Program-made: the position numbers and the translations under genes
Notes under the pieces: model-generated
What the model was told of the DNA's origin: nothing
The model's database searches: none
Seen by the model: only the letters and a program-made list of their open reading frames with translations
Assembly (NCBI RefSeq): GCF_030272695.1
Contig: NZ_JARFYN010000045.1
Coordinates: forward strand, 1 to 57,390
Length of the DNA: 57,390 nt
Direction of reading: 5' to 3'
Origin: Martinezella calliandrae
GTDB taxonomy: Bacteria > Pseudomonadota > Alphaproteobacteria > Rhizobiales > Rhizobiaceae
Part shown: positions 43,293-52,441 of the stretch, in pieces
How the letters are laid out: each line of letters starts with the position of its first letter
Numbering within the stretch: the first letter of the stretch is position 1

Positions 43293-43535
43293 GATCATCC
43301 AGTTCGCCTCACTTCTCAGCAAGGCGGCCCTCCTCGGATGCATACCCCACAGCAACTCAAGTGATTGGTTAGACGCGGTTACTTCGAATGGAACCGGGTC
43401 CCGTCGAAAAAACGCAAAAGTGGATCTAAATCGAGCGCAAATCGACAACATGGCTTATGCTGAAGCCATCTGCGAGATACTCATTCGGCCAAATATGCGC
43501 CTATCGGCGCCATTGGAAAGCCGTGCACTTCAAAT

Positions 43536-44483
43536 TTATATCGTTAGATGATGGCAGAAGATGCCCACTACGATCTTTCCCCCGGTCGGAACGTCGTCGG
43601 GTGAGATATGAATCCGATTCTGATGCGGCTCAAGCTTGGTGTGCCACCAGAAATAGCGCTCATTGCCATCGACTACGATACGACGCTCGCGACGTGCCTG
43701 CGCATTTTGCTTTGTGCCGCCATTCTCGTCTGAAATTTCTATCCCTAGCGATCCGAACTCGGCTGGGACGTGTTGCCAAGATCCGCTGAAAATACGCCGC
43801 CCTTCGTCCGACAAGCCACCCAAGTGCTGAACGATCACTCGTACCAAATCGCGATATTGCCCCGTCATTGTCCGAATTCCGGTCCAGCAATCTCCCACAA
43901 ATTTCAAATTCTTGAACGACGCCGATGCAAGCTCAGCCAACGCCGCCGGCGAACCAGTATGTTCGGAGCCAACCCATCTGTAGAAGAGTTCGGAATGCCG
44001 ATCGGTTTCCACAAACCATACCGGCCGAGTAACCGTACTGTTCAGAACCTCATGAAGGCCCGTAGGGCCTCGTGTCGAAGAAGATATACAGGCGATGATC
44101 TCTGTCTGGGGATTCGAGTTACGGAAGTGCGCCCAGGCTACCGACGGACGACTTTGGAAAGCTTGGCCATTAACTGACACGTTAAAATCGGCCGGCCAAT
44201 CCTCGCCTTCGTCCCAGCGTGCTAGAGTGCCAAATGCCGCTGCTGCTCGCTCTTGCATTTCCTTTGGGAGGACGATTGGGGACGTGGCGTCGCAAAGATC
44301 CCAAAAGGTCAGCTCGCCAAGGATCGGTGTCTCAAAAAACTCACTGGAATAAAGTACTTCCCGACGGTCGAGGGCAGCATCGTCGATCCGATCAAGAAAC
44401 TGTTCGAGCACCTCAATGCCGTCGGACGGGGCAAGGCCATCCAGGCTTAGCGACCTTTCGTCCAGAACGAAGCGTATCGTCAT
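43536..44483 (-). CDS. unknown third protein of the DUF262 cassette
   Basis: 315 residues with no named family that I recognise. The C-terminus has a motif often seen at the end of proteins in defence cassettes: RRIVVDGNERYFWWHTKL, then NRIHI and GKIVVGIFCHHL, that is an aromatic-rich W-H-K-L segment followed by RIHF-like and IGYIGxHL-like strands. Its start overlaps the ATPase stop as ATGA, so it is co-translated. It could be a nucleic-acid-binding or nuclease subunit. Confidence 0.65.
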   Translation of the reverse strand: MTIRFVLDERSLSLDGLAPSDGIEVLEQFLDRIDDAALDRREVLYSSEFFETPILGELTFWDLCDATSPIVLPKEMQERAAAAFGTLARWDEGEDWPADFNVSVNGQAFQSRPSVAWAHFRNSNPQTEIIACISSSTRGPTGLHEVLNSTVTRPVWFVETDRHSELFYRWVGSEHTGSPAALAELASASFKNLKFVGDCWTGIRTMTGQYRDLVRVIVQHLGGLSDEGRRIFSGSWQHVPAEFGSLGIEISDENGGTKQNAQARRERRIVVDGNERYFWWHTKLEPHQNRIHISPDDVPTGGKIVVGIFCHHLTI

Positions 44484-45568
44484 CGCGATCTTCGGACCCG
44501 GTTCAGGCGTGCTACGTCAAGTTGATATTGGTCAAAGAAGCCGGGCGGCCAATCTGAAAACCCGCCTGATGGAGTGAAAACAAGTGGCTGTGCCGGTAGG
44601 TCTGGATCTTCAAAGAAATGAACGATTCCGCTCTCGGACTTCAGAATTTGTTGCTCACCGATTGCACGTCTAATGCCATTCAATACATGATCCGAATGCG
44701 TTTCCAACACGATCTGGACCCCAGCGCTCGCCATCCTTGCAAGAAAAATTCCCACCGCTGACTGACCTGCCGGATGGAGATGTGCTTCGGGATTCTCGAC
44801 GATCAACAGCCCACCGTCAGCGGCGGTCAAAGCGGCCACAACGATAGGAAGTGCGTAAGTTACGCCGAAGCCCATATTGGTAGGCCTTACGAACTCGCCG
44901 CCCGGCACCCTAAACGCTATACTCGCGACCCCGGTGTCAGGGAAGGTGGACGTGTCGATTTGGACCGGCCGTACGATAGCCGACAGCCACTGCTCCGCCT
45001 GGGCCTTCAACAAAGGCGGAATTTCTTCATCCGAGGGGAAGAGCCGCCCATGCTCAACGATTTGCGTCCCCAATTTCTCAATCACCTGAGCCGTGTATTG
45101 TCCCTGCCAACCTACCTGAAGCTTGTCCCGGGGTAGGGCGGCGGACGACTGCACGATCCGGGGTCCCAGTCGCTCGGCACCAAGGTACTGAAATCGTGAC
45201 GCGGAGCCATGAGAAAACGTCTCGCCCCCCGTAAAAGGAAGAGTCACGGACGCATAGAGTTCGGTGTCTCCTTCCTCAAACGTCCACGAAGCCCTTTGCC
45301 CTCCGGTTTGCTCAATCTCTACAGAGAAGTAGCTATCCGCTGCGTTTCTGTTGATCAGGCTCTCAAACCATCCAAGCTCAAGGCCGAATGGGCCATTTAA
45401 TTCGGCGATCCCGTCGCCGCGCTGGCTCGCTGCCACAGCAAGCAATAACGCGTGAATGGTCGACGTTTTTCCCGAACCGTTTTGCCCCGCTAAAACTGTG
45501 AGCGGCCGAAATGTCAGAGTTTCTGATTTGAACCTTTTAAAATCGCGAATCGAGAGTGAGGTGATCAT
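44480..45568 (-). CDS. AAA ATPase with DUF3696 (OLD/ABC-like)
   Basis: 362 residues of an SMC/ABC-type ATPase. Walker A is GQNGSGKT (28-35), signature-like NMGFGVTYALPIVVAAL, Walker B GGLLIVENPEAHLHP, and a histidine switch LETHSDHVLNG. The C-terminal segment FSDWPPGFFDQYQLDVARL is the DUF3696 motif. The N-terminal ITSLSIRDFKRFKSETL is typical of the group. It overlaps both neighbours as ATGA. It is probably the energy-using sensor of the cassette. Confidence 0.88.
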   Translation of the reverse strand: MITSLSIRDFKRFKSETLTFRPLTVLAGQNGSGKTSTIHALLLAVAASQRGDGIAELNGPFGLELGWFESLINRNAADSYFSVEIEQTGGQRASWTFEEGDTELYASVTLPFTGGETFSHGSASRFQYLGAERLGPRIVQSSAALPRDKLQVGWQGQYTAQVIEKLGTQIVEHGRLFPSDEEIPPLLKAQAEQWLSAIVRPVQIDTSTFPDTGVASIAFRVPGGEFVRPTNMGFGVTYALPIVVAALTAADGGLLIVENPEAHLHPAGQSAVGIFLARMASAGVQIVLETHSDHVLNGIRRAIGEQQILKSESGIVHFFEDPDLPAQPLVFTPSGGFSDWPPGFFDQYQLDVARLNRVRRSR

Positions 45569-46752
45569 CCTACGATCGCCTCGACGCGCTCCCGGGTCAT
45601 ATTTAGACGACGCTCAATTTTTCGAACATCACCCGTTCCCGCTCGAACCGCACTGTCGTAGTTGGGGTCGTCAAATAGGGACCGGAAAGCGGTAACGATC
45701 TCGCTCTTATGAGGTAACAGCTGCTGGATATCATACTCAGCCAAAGCTAGCGCCTGGGCCTCAAAAATTGCGCGGTTTATCGGGCCGCGTCTCAACGCAC
45801 TCGGTGGCCAGCGGCGGAAAGCTGCTTCTTCAAGAATGGCGGCACAGTTCTGCATTGACCGCTCGAATGCAGCCTCGAGCGCAAATAGATTCACGGGCGA
45901 CAGGAGGTCCGCTCGGGCCGCATCTATCTGACGCGTGAAATCAAGCAGAAAGCCATCAAGACTGGCGGCCTTTTCATATTCCGCGATTGGCACGGATCGA
46001 AACGCACAAAATCTGAGCGCCATCTCACGATCGGCCATTCTCTGATTGTCTCGGACCAATACCCCCGCCTGATCTTTCGTCCAGAAGGTAAAGGTTGTCG
46101 CCCTGTCAAAGCTGTCGCGCTCGACGAGCGATTTCAAGAAGTCGCGAGAGATTGTTTTGCTCATACAGTGGCGAATCTCCTGAGCAGTCAACGGGCTGCC
46201 CCCGGTATTCACCCTGTTAAAGATGTCATACTTAACTTCGTCCGGAGTTTGCGGCTCAATCACATGCGCAACAATCTGCGTGCTAGCAAATCGTCTCCGA
46301 ACAGGAGCCTCCAAAGTATCATACGTTAGTCCCTCGAGATCCTTCAGATATTCAAGGTGCGTATCGTGAAGTGACAGGGAATTAGACATAAAGAGCTTGA
46401 CGGTTGTTAGCCGCTGAACGCCATCAATGACTTGGTGGGCGCCGTGTTTGTCCTGATTGAAATAAAATGCCGGCAATGGAATACCGAGCAAAATCGACTC
46501 GATCAATCTGATCTGTTGGCGGTCTTTCCAGACAAAGCTTCTCTGGAAATCGGGCGCCAAATCGAGTTCGTCCTGTTCAATCTGACTGTAGATTTCCCGA
46601 ATCGTGAAGTTCTTTGTCGTGATACGAATCTGTTTCGGATCCCAGGGCTTCACGCCCTCAGTCTCCGTTTCCTCCGGCTCGACGGCAACCTCAAATTGGG
46701 TCGTCAACGGGGCAAACAAATCGTTGGCGTTTTCGGGCTGCGCTGCGCTCAT
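45565..46752 (-). CDS. DUF262 protein (GmrSD/ParB-like nuclease family)
   Basis: 395 residues. The DUF262 core shows IREIYSQIEQDELDLAPDFQ, the VWKDRQQIRLIESILLGIP helix and the signature IDGVQRLTT (DGxQR at about 110-114), as in GmrS-type and other ParB/sulfiredoxin-fold nucleotide-using enzymes. NRVNTGGSPLTAQEIRHC is also standard. The ATG at 46752 (MSAAQPE) follows GAGAAGAG; the upstream 103 codons are cysteine/arginine rich and not conserved. First gene of the cassette. Confidence 0.9.
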   Translation of the reverse strand: MSAAQPENANDLFAPLTTQFEVAVEPEETETEGVKPWDPKQIRITTKNFTIREIYSQIEQDELDLAPDFQRSFVWKDRQQIRLIESILLGIPLPAFYFNQDKHGAHQVIDGVQRLTTVKLFMSNSLSLHDTHLEYLKDLEGLTYDTLEAPVRRRFASTQIVAHVIEPQTPDEVKYDIFNRVNTGGSPLTAQEIRHCMSKTISRDFLKSLVERDSFDRATTFTFWTKDQAGVLVRDNQRMADREMALRFCAFRSVPIAEYEKAASLDGFLLDFTRQIDAARADLLSPVNLFALEAAFERSMQNCAAILEEAAFRRWPPSALRRGPINRAIFEAQALALAEYDIQQLLPHKSEIVTAFRSLFDDPNYDSAVRAGTGDVRKIERRLNMTRERVEAIVG

Positions 46753-47222
46753 AATTCTCTTCTCAATTGGTAAGACTTTGTATTCTGGATTAGTGCATCC
46801 TACAAGATAAAGGCTACCCTCGGCAAAACCACCACTCTTGCCGCACTGCAGAAATTTGCAAATTATTCCAAAGCAGCCCGATGTGACCTTGACCTGACTG
46901 AAATGAACGCGCTCCAGACCGGGCCGGTAGTCTAATCGGTCTCCTCGCTTACATCTACCTCGACCTCGTGCAGCGTTCAGTTTCGAATTCGAAAGCTGGA
47001 GGTTGCCACTATCGATGCAGCGAGCGCAACCATGCTTTTGTCGAAGGCAATACGATCGCACACAATCTGTCTATCCGCCGTCGACCAAAGCGCCTGGTCA
47101 TTTGGTGGTCCCCCAATGGATAGCAGCAGGCCACTTATGGCGATGAGGGGATGCCCCGATCCGGGATAGTGAAAACTCGTCGGACAAGGACTTCAAGATC
47201 GATGCTCACGCCGATCGTGGCT
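46753..47222. other. intergenic region with no gene
   Basis: About 470 bases between the DUF262 start and the DUF763 stop, both genes on the minus strand. It must hold the DUF262 promoter and any terminator of the eight-gene operon, but I recognised neither. Open frames here are short and show no family features. Confidence 0.5.
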
Positions 47223-48485
47223 CTACTCTTCACAAACTTTTGGTTCGAGATCGACTTCATGTCCAAATATGGACCGACCTCCAAACTCAGCCGAATGCCG
47301 GAATTCACCCGCGATGATTTCTTTGAGATCAGGCCCTGTCACGTAGCGCTCCAATTGTCGGGCCTGGTCGTCAAGACGCTTTATGGCAAGCAATTCTTCA
47401 TGCTGGCCTAGCCGCCCCTTCTTCACCGCCGATTTCATCACTCGGATTGTCTCATCGTAGATTTTAATTGGAACGGGATAAGGGTGCCGATCCTTTCCAC
47501 CGTGGGCAAGGGAGAAGCGAGCTGGATCAGAAAAGCGGCAGGGCGCCCCATGAATGACTTCGGCAACCATCGCCAGGGCACTTACGGTTCGGGGGCCAAC
47601 ATTCGGGGTGAGCAGCAGATCTGCAAAGTCCTTCGGCCCGCGGTCGGCTGCAGCCGCAAGATTGCCATGCAACCGCCCCATGTTTACATCACACTCTCGA
47701 ACATCGTGCCGCATCGGCATCACCAGATGGGGCAGAGACAACTGGGGCTCGACCATCATCGGACGCGGCCGATCTTCCCCTGTTATTTTGTAGAACTCAT
47801 CAGCTATTTTGTCGGGACCAAGTTTGTCCAGGAGCTCGAGCTGTGCGTCCCTCGAGGTACTCGCCCTTGTATCGGCGAGATTCATGATCAGTCCCTGTTC
47901 ACGTCCCTCAATTGCGGCGTGAGGGGAATTCAGAAAGCTTTTCAAACCCTCTGAGTGCCAGTGATATCGCCTTGCCTGGCGTCGCTCACCATTCATCCCT
48001 TGCTGGACGACGACCCAGTTTCCGTCGGTCGTCGTAATGAAACCGTGCAAGTAAAGGTCGAAGCCGTCCTGGACTGCTGCACTGTCCACCTTGGCAACGA
48101 GGCGGCTTGTGGACGCGAGCCGATTACCATCGAAACCGGTGCGGTCGGCAATTGCAAGCAGTTCTGAGGGTGTCTTTCGAGACTGAGCGCCGCGTCCACC
48201 ACAGACGTATATGCCGAGGTCGTCCCCCCGAGCGGATAAGCCTCGCTTGAGCGCTCCGAGAACGCTCGTCGTTATCCCCGAAGAGTGCCAGTCCATACCC
48301 ATAACAGCGCCGAATGATTGGAACCAGAAGGGATGGGAAAGCCGGCGAAGAAACTCGTCGCGCCCATAGTGGAGAACGATAGCCTCCGCTATTATCGTCC
48401 CAAGGCGGGTCATCCGCTCGCCAAGCCATGCGGGAACCCGACCACCGTGGAGAGGCAGGTCCGCGCTGCCCGTCCGTTGGGTCAT
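47223..48485 (-). CDS. DUF763 domain protein, last gene of the eight-gene operon
   Basis: About 420 residues. It opens RTGSADLPLHGGRVPAWLGERM, the DUF763 hallmark, and has HPFWFQSFGAVMGMDWHSSGITTSV. Near the C-terminus LLTPNVGPRTVSALAMVAEVIHG looks like a helix-hairpin-helix, and RFSLAHGGKDRHPYPVPI follows. DUF763 proteins are widespread in archaea and thermophiles, with no established activity; a nucleic-acid role fits the helix-hairpin-helix. The ATG at 48485 overlaps the kinase stop as ATGA. Confidence 0.88.
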   Translation of the reverse strand: MTQRTGSADLPLHGGRVPAWLGERMTRLGTIIAEAIVLHYGRDEFLRRLSHPFWFQSFGAVMGMDWHSSGITTSVLGALKRGLSARGDDLGIYVCGGRGAQSRKTPSELLAIADRTGFDGNRLASTSRLVAKVDSAAVQDGFDLYLHGFITTTDGNWVVVQQGMNGERRQARRYHWHSEGLKSFLNSPHAAIEGREQGLIMNLADTRASTSRDAQLELLDKLGPDKIADEFYKITGEDRPRPMMVEPQLSLPHLVMPMRHDVRECDVNMGRLHGNLAAAADRGPKDFADLLLTPNVGPRTVSALAMVAEVIHGAPCRFSDPARFSLAHGGKDRHPYPVPIKIYDETIRVMKSAVKKGRLGQHEELLAIKRLDDQARQLERYVTGPDLKEIIAGEFRHSAEFGGRSIFGHEVDLEPKVCEE

Positions 48486-49024
48486 GATGCGATCCAACCG
48501 TTGATCTGGCTAAGGCAAGCTTCAACCACCTGTTCGAATGGCGCCTCGGCGTCGATGACGGCATGAGCGCGATCCGGAAGGCTTTGCGCAAGATCTGCTT
48601 CGACGACATGGGCGCCTGCACGGTCAAGATCCGCAGCATCCGCACGAGATTGCACTCGGCGGCGCTGAACGTCCTCACTCACGGACAGATGGATTAGCCT
48701 TGCCGCAGCCGGCGACACAATCTGCTCTAGCCGACTGAAGATGTCGACATGCCGTATGCCGTCAACGAGCAAATCCTCACTGGCGCGGTAGTCGACAAAC
48801 TCGAGTACCGCGCGGCAAAAGCCGTCAGGATCTGATTCCACGAGACGCTGTCCCACGTCTTGGAGCGCCTCCCGGGAATTTGGGTCACCGCCTACTTTGA
48901 GGATTTCCGCGCGGAGGTATTGGCCAAACCCTGTTCGTTTCCATTGAAGTTTGTCGCCTACCGACGCGATAACCGAAGACTTTCCGCTTCCGATTTTGCC
49001 GGAGAAACAGACGACCAATGCCAT
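48482..49024 (-). CDS. P-loop nucleotide kinase
   Basis: About 180 residues. Walker A is FSGKIGSGKSSV near the N-terminus, followed by a lid-like segment and DGIRHVDIFSRL, with RRRVQSRADAADL as an arginine-rich lid. It resembles dephospho-CoA/deoxynucleotide-monophosphate kinases and AAA_18/AAA_33 P-loop proteins. The ATG at 49024 shares one base with the upstream TGA (TGATG); a TTG at 49027 is in frame. In this operon it may phosphorylate a modified nucleotide. Confidence 0.8.
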   Translation of the reverse strand: MALVVCFSGKIGSGKSSVIASVGDKLQWKRTGFGQYLRAEILKVGGDPNSREALQDVGQRLVESDPDGFCRAVLEFVDYRASEDLLVDGIRHVDIFSRLEQIVSPAAARLIHLSVSEDVQRRRVQSRADAADLDRAGAHVVEADLAQSLPDRAHAVIDAEAPFEQVVEACLSQINGWIAS

Positions 49025-49521
49025 CAAAATAGCTCCAGCTGTCGGGGGCGAAGCGAGACCCAGCCACGGCGATCCCGCTTGTCGAATGGGAGCGGCTCTA
49101 TCGCTGAGGGGTTTTCGAGTTCGATGAGCGTGGCGAAAGACGACGTTTCTTTTTCTGACCAGAATTCGTCAGCTGCGAGAATAGCGCTGCCGTATGTCTG
49201 CCTGATCGAGCCAATCGGTTCGTTCTCAAGATCGAAATACCATATGCGGCTCGCCAGTGCGACGCCGCATATTGGGCCAGCGACCTCTTTGAGGAGGATG
49301 ATATCGCCTTCCAGGACCTCATCGAACGGTGCACACCGATTGCGGCTGAAGCGGGACTCAATCTTCTTTTCGCCGTTCAGAACCAAGTCCAGATAGGGCT
49401 GAGAAAATACGGCTAAATGAACCCCGCAGAGAAATGGGTCATTGCTCGCCGACCTCATGTAGTCGGCCCAGAACGAACTTCCGGCAGTCCTTTTGAGAAG
49501 TTGGTCGAACCGTATTTGCAT
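49024..49521 (-). CDS. ASCH (PUA-like) domain protein
   Basis: 165 residues. The core LAVFSQPYLDLVLNGEKKIE and SRFSRNRCAPFDEVLEGDII has the ASCH pattern (a short basic segment that binds RNA or modified bases, in the PUA fold). ASCH proteins bind or hydrolyse modified nucleosides or sense RNA. The N-terminal 35 residues and the C-terminal 70 are not assignable. It overlaps the methyltransferase-like gene by 67 bases and the kinase gene by one. Confidence 0.78.
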   Translation of the reverse strand: MQIRFDQLLKRTAGSSFWADYMRSASNDPFLCGVHLAVFSQPYLDLVLNGEKKIESRFSRNRCAPFDEVLEGDIILLKEVAGPICGVALASRIWYFDLENEPIGSIRQTYGSAILAADEFWSEKETSSFATLIELENPSAIEPLPFDKRDRRGWVSLRPRQLELF

Positions 49522-50789
49522 GTGAGGCCCTCGGAGAAAGGCGACGAAGGCAACGTCGCGCGCTCTTCCGCTGCCTCCTGGTCCGAAAGCCTCTTCAGAA
49601 CGTCCGCAATACGCTCGACCTCCGCAGCCTCGATGTTGTTACTCCACAAAGGCTGTCGAGAACCACCGTTAAATTCGCTTTTGCACAGTGACAAAGCCGC
49701 CTCGGCGACGAGCTCCGGATTGCTTGACGCAAAGAAACGATTTCCTGACGTTACCACCGACGAATTTCGCCGTTGCGGATCTCGTCGGCTCACCGTCGGC
49801 AAGATGTCTCCCTCGACCAGCGAACTGAGCGCCGAGGAGCAGCGCGCCGGAGCGCTTCGCCGCACAAAAAGACGCATCCGGCCGATCGTGAACTCACTCC
49901 ATTCACGCTTGCGGGAGACGAAAAGACTGGAATCGGTCGTAGCTATCCGAACCTTCTCGAAGATGAAGAGATCACCGCGGCGCCACCGTCTCGCGGCGCC
50001 TATCCCGGCGGCAGATAGAGCGTTTTGCTCAAAGAATGGTGTCTCGTAGTGAAGGGAAAGGGGCTTCACCGAATGCAAGCGCAGTCCAAGCCGGCCCGCG
50101 CGTCGGATCAGTGTTGCCTGATCTTCGGCTGCGGATGGTCTCACACCCTCTGGGGGCAAACTGATGAACACGAGACCACCCACGCCGACTGTATGGGCCG
50201 CGATTGCGAGCATGGGCTTGACGAAATCCAAGTACCAAGGGGGATCCACAATAACGGCCCCTGCCCCCATTTGCGGATAGGGCGACGCGCAAAATTGGAG
50301 ATTCAATGCCTGCTCCGCAGCATCATTCAACGCCTTGAGCCTCTGGGTGACAGAGTTGTTCTCACCGATGAAGATGAGCCTGCGATTGATCGGAAGATGG
50401 AGCGCTTCGACAGCAACGCCAGGCGTCCCAAACAAAATAATAGGAGTCCCGGTACACGCCATTTCATCGGCGACTTCCAGAAGATGCTGCGATGTATCCG
50501 GACAAAATCTCCATTCATATTCGACCGGATGCGGCAGGGGAAGCATCGTGCGAGTGACACGCATGGTATCGTCCCGAACGCTTGCCTGGGTCTGCAAGGC
50601 ACCTACCATGTTCGGGTCAATCAGACCGCTCTCGGATAGCCTGCTGATCGATTGAAGCACCACCGTGGGATAGACGCTTGGAAGCGCATTCAGCAGGGCG
50701 TGAAAAGTCAAGGCTGGCTGGCACGATAGGGCGAGTACTCGCTCGTCAATTCGCTGTTCGAAATCAGCACTTGCCCAAACCCGCGTCAT
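49455..50789 (-). CDS. winged-helix plus Rossmann methyltransferase-like protein (DPPW)
   Basis: 444 residues. Residues 10-80 look like a winged helix (ALLNALPSVYPTVVLQSISRLSESGLI shortened in part). Then a Rossmann fold follows: PIILFGTPGVAVEAL (115-130), RLIFIGENN (137-145) and the catalytic VIVDPPWYLDFV with DPPW at 182-185. DPPW is typical of N6-adenine methyltransferases of the MT-A70 type. The wHTH plus Rossmann plan also resembles branched polyamine synthase (BpsA) proteins. The C-terminal 150 residues are unassigned. Confidence 0.7.
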   Translation of the reverse strand: MTRVWASADFEQRIDERVLALSCQPALTFHALLNALPSVYPTVVLQSISRLSESGLIDPNMVGALQTQASVRDDTMRVTRTMLPLPHPVEYEWRFCPDTSQHLLEVADEMACTGTPIILFGTPGVAVEALHLPINRRLIFIGENNSVTQRLKALNDAAEQALNLQFCASPYPQMGAGAVIVDPPWYLDFVKPMLAIAAHTVGVGGLVFISLPPEGVRPSAAEDQATLIRRAGRLGLRLHSVKPLSLHYETPFFEQNALSAAGIGAARRWRRGDLFIFEKVRIATTDSSLFVSRKREWSEFTIGRMRLFVRRSAPARCSSALSSLVEGDILPTVSRRDPQRRNSSVVTSGNRFFASSNPELVAEAALSLCKSEFNGGSRQPLWSNNIEAAEVERIADVLKRLSDQEAAEERATLPSSPFSEGLTCKYGSTNFSKGLPEVRSGPTT

Positions 50790-50791
50790 TG

Positions 50792-51832
50792 TCAGCGAAC
50801 TCCTCGTATCTCCAAGGGCACAGACGCAATCGGAAGCGCTCGCATTTCAACGTTGAAGCGCTTCTCTATTTCCTCATTCCATGCTGCGATCGCGTCCTGC
50901 TGGACAGCCAAACTTATTTGGCGCTCGTCATTTGCGGCGAGCCGCGCACCGACCGGCGAAAAAACTCGTATCTCGAGTGGAATTGTTCTGAGCGGCAGAT
51001 GAGGATCGAGTTCCTGAAGCCGGTCGACGAGGCTGCGAACTCCGGCCGCCACACCCTGACCACGAGGCGAGGTTAGGGTTACGTATCCATAGAGATCGAG
51101 GCCAAGGTCGAGCAGCCGCCGCATGATGGCAAACTGATTGGCAAAATCACTCTCAGCGGCTTTGGTGTTGAATGCGAACGAATAGGGATCGAAGCCCTTG
51201 AAGCAGCAGACACGTCCATAATTTCGATAGCTGCGCAGGAGCGCTAGGTCGTCCGTGGTCAGCTTGTCGAAAAGATATGTCGTGCTCAGATTGTCATCGG
51301 TCCAAAGGTAGGTTGACTGATCAAGGCCGCGATCCTTTAGCGCCCTCATCATCCACGGCGTCCACTCGGGAACGAGGTCTGGCGAACCTCCGGAGAGGTC
51401 GATGACGGTCGGCCGTTCGGGAATTTCAGCGTAAAGCTTGACGAGCTCGTCAGCGGAGAACCATGACGAGCGAGCGAGATCGGCTTTGAGGAGTGCATCG
51501 GGAACGAAGCAATACCAACAGCGCCAGGCGCATGCGGCGTTCTGAAAGACCTGAGCGGTCATCATCGCCGGCGGCTCGACGATACCAAGCGCAGAGCAGG
51601 CCGGGATGATCGGCAGAGGATTTGGTGGCCAATTCTCCGACGTCTGGAACTTGAAGTGGCGGATCCGGCCGTAGCCGTCGCAGTTCGTCGGCGCGGTAAG
51701 ATCTACTTCCTGATCCGATCCGGACAAGCGCGAAATCAGGATCTTTCGTTCCTGAACATTGATCGCGCGAGCACGCAGTCGCTCGGCGAATTTTTCGGTG
51801 TCGATCGGCTTAACAGGAAGAGCTGGCGTCAT
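50792..51832 (-). CDS. radical SAM protein
   Basis: 346 residues. The iron-sulfur cluster motif is CAWRCWYC (Cys101, Cys105, Cys108), CxxxCxxC as required. GGSPDLVPEW (the GGE-like SAM-binding strand) and VTLTSPRGQG follow. The first 95 residues (a basic N-terminal region with TNCDGYGRIRHFKFQ) are not assignable. It probably makes or modifies a nucleotide or peptide product using SAM radical chemistry. It overlaps the DUF4186 gene as ATGA and is separated from the methyltransferase-like gene by two bases. Confidence 0.87.
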   Translation of the reverse strand: MTPALPVKPIDTEKFAERLRARAINVQERKILISRLSGSDQEVDLTAPTNCDGYGRIRHFKFQTSENWPPNPLPIIPACSALGIVEPPAMMTAQVFQNAACAWRCWYCFVPDALLKADLARSSWFSADELVKLYAEIPERPTVIDLSGGSPDLVPEWTPWMMRALKDRGLDQSTYLWTDDNLSTTYLFDKLTTDDLALLRSYRNYGRVCCFKGFDPYSFAFNTKAAESDFANQFAIMRRLLDLGLDLYGYVTLTSPRGQGVAAGVRSLVDRLQELDPHLPLRTIPLEIRVFSPVGARLAANDERQISLAVQQDAIAAWNEEIEKRFNVEMRALPIASVPLEIRGVR

Positions 51833-52431
51833 AGGAGGGCCGCTGCCTCCGCAGTTGCCCGGCTCCGAGGTGGGACCTTCGTTGGGGATGCGCTCAGCCC
51901 CGGCAGGCGCTTATTCAGAAACATTTCGATGAGCGCCTGACAATAGGTCAGTTCTTCTTCTGTGAGCGGCCTACCTTTTGGAATGGCATGCCAGTATTCC
52001 AAGCATGTCCGGCAGCAAGTTGCCGTAGCGTGTTGCGCATAAAAAATGGCGTTCCCACTCATCGGAGTCTGACGGCCATCTCGGGCTGGCTCTGCTGGAG
52101 CGAGATACTTTTCGAGGCGCGCCCGAACGGCCTCGAACAACGCCAGCCGCCCCTTTCTGCGAGCATGGCGATCAGCACCCTCGTCGATCTCCTTGTGGAA
52201 GAAGTGATGTCGGATGAGCTCGTGCTGCAGAGCCTCGAAAGTATGTGCCGCATCGCCAAGGTCTCGCCGCTTCAAACGCGACCAATCGACGAGATCGGCC
52301 TCGCACGCTCGACATTTTCCTCGTTGCTCATCCGACATTTTCTTAAGCTGCTTGAAGCAGTGAAGGTCGTTGTCGCAATCAACAGCAGTGCAGCTGATTT
52401 TAAGCGGCTCGGGTTTCTTGAATTCGCTCAT
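51829..52431 (-). CDS. DUF4186 protein with N-terminal zinc-finger-like region
   Basis: 200 residues. The C-terminal half is DUF4186-like: GRQTPMSGNAIFYAQHATAT, CCRTCLEYWH and IPKGRPLTEEELTYCQALI. The N-terminal part has paired cysteines (CTAVDCDNDLHC and CRAC) that could bind zinc. The ATG at 52431 follows GAGGAG. The function of the domain is unknown. The HATATCC segment with two cysteines and a histidine suggests a second metal site. Confidence 0.75.
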   Translation of the reverse strand: MSEFKKPEPLKISCTAVDCDNDLHCFKQLKKMSDEQRGKCRACEADLVDWSRLKRRDLGDAAHTFEALQHELIRHHFFHKEIDEGADRHARRKGRLALFEAVRARLEKYLAPAEPARDGRQTPMSGNAIFYAQHATATCCRTCLEYWHAIPKGRPLTEEELTYCQALIEMFLNKRLPGLSASPTKVPPRSRATAEAAALL

Positions 52432-52441
52432 CGAAGACTCC

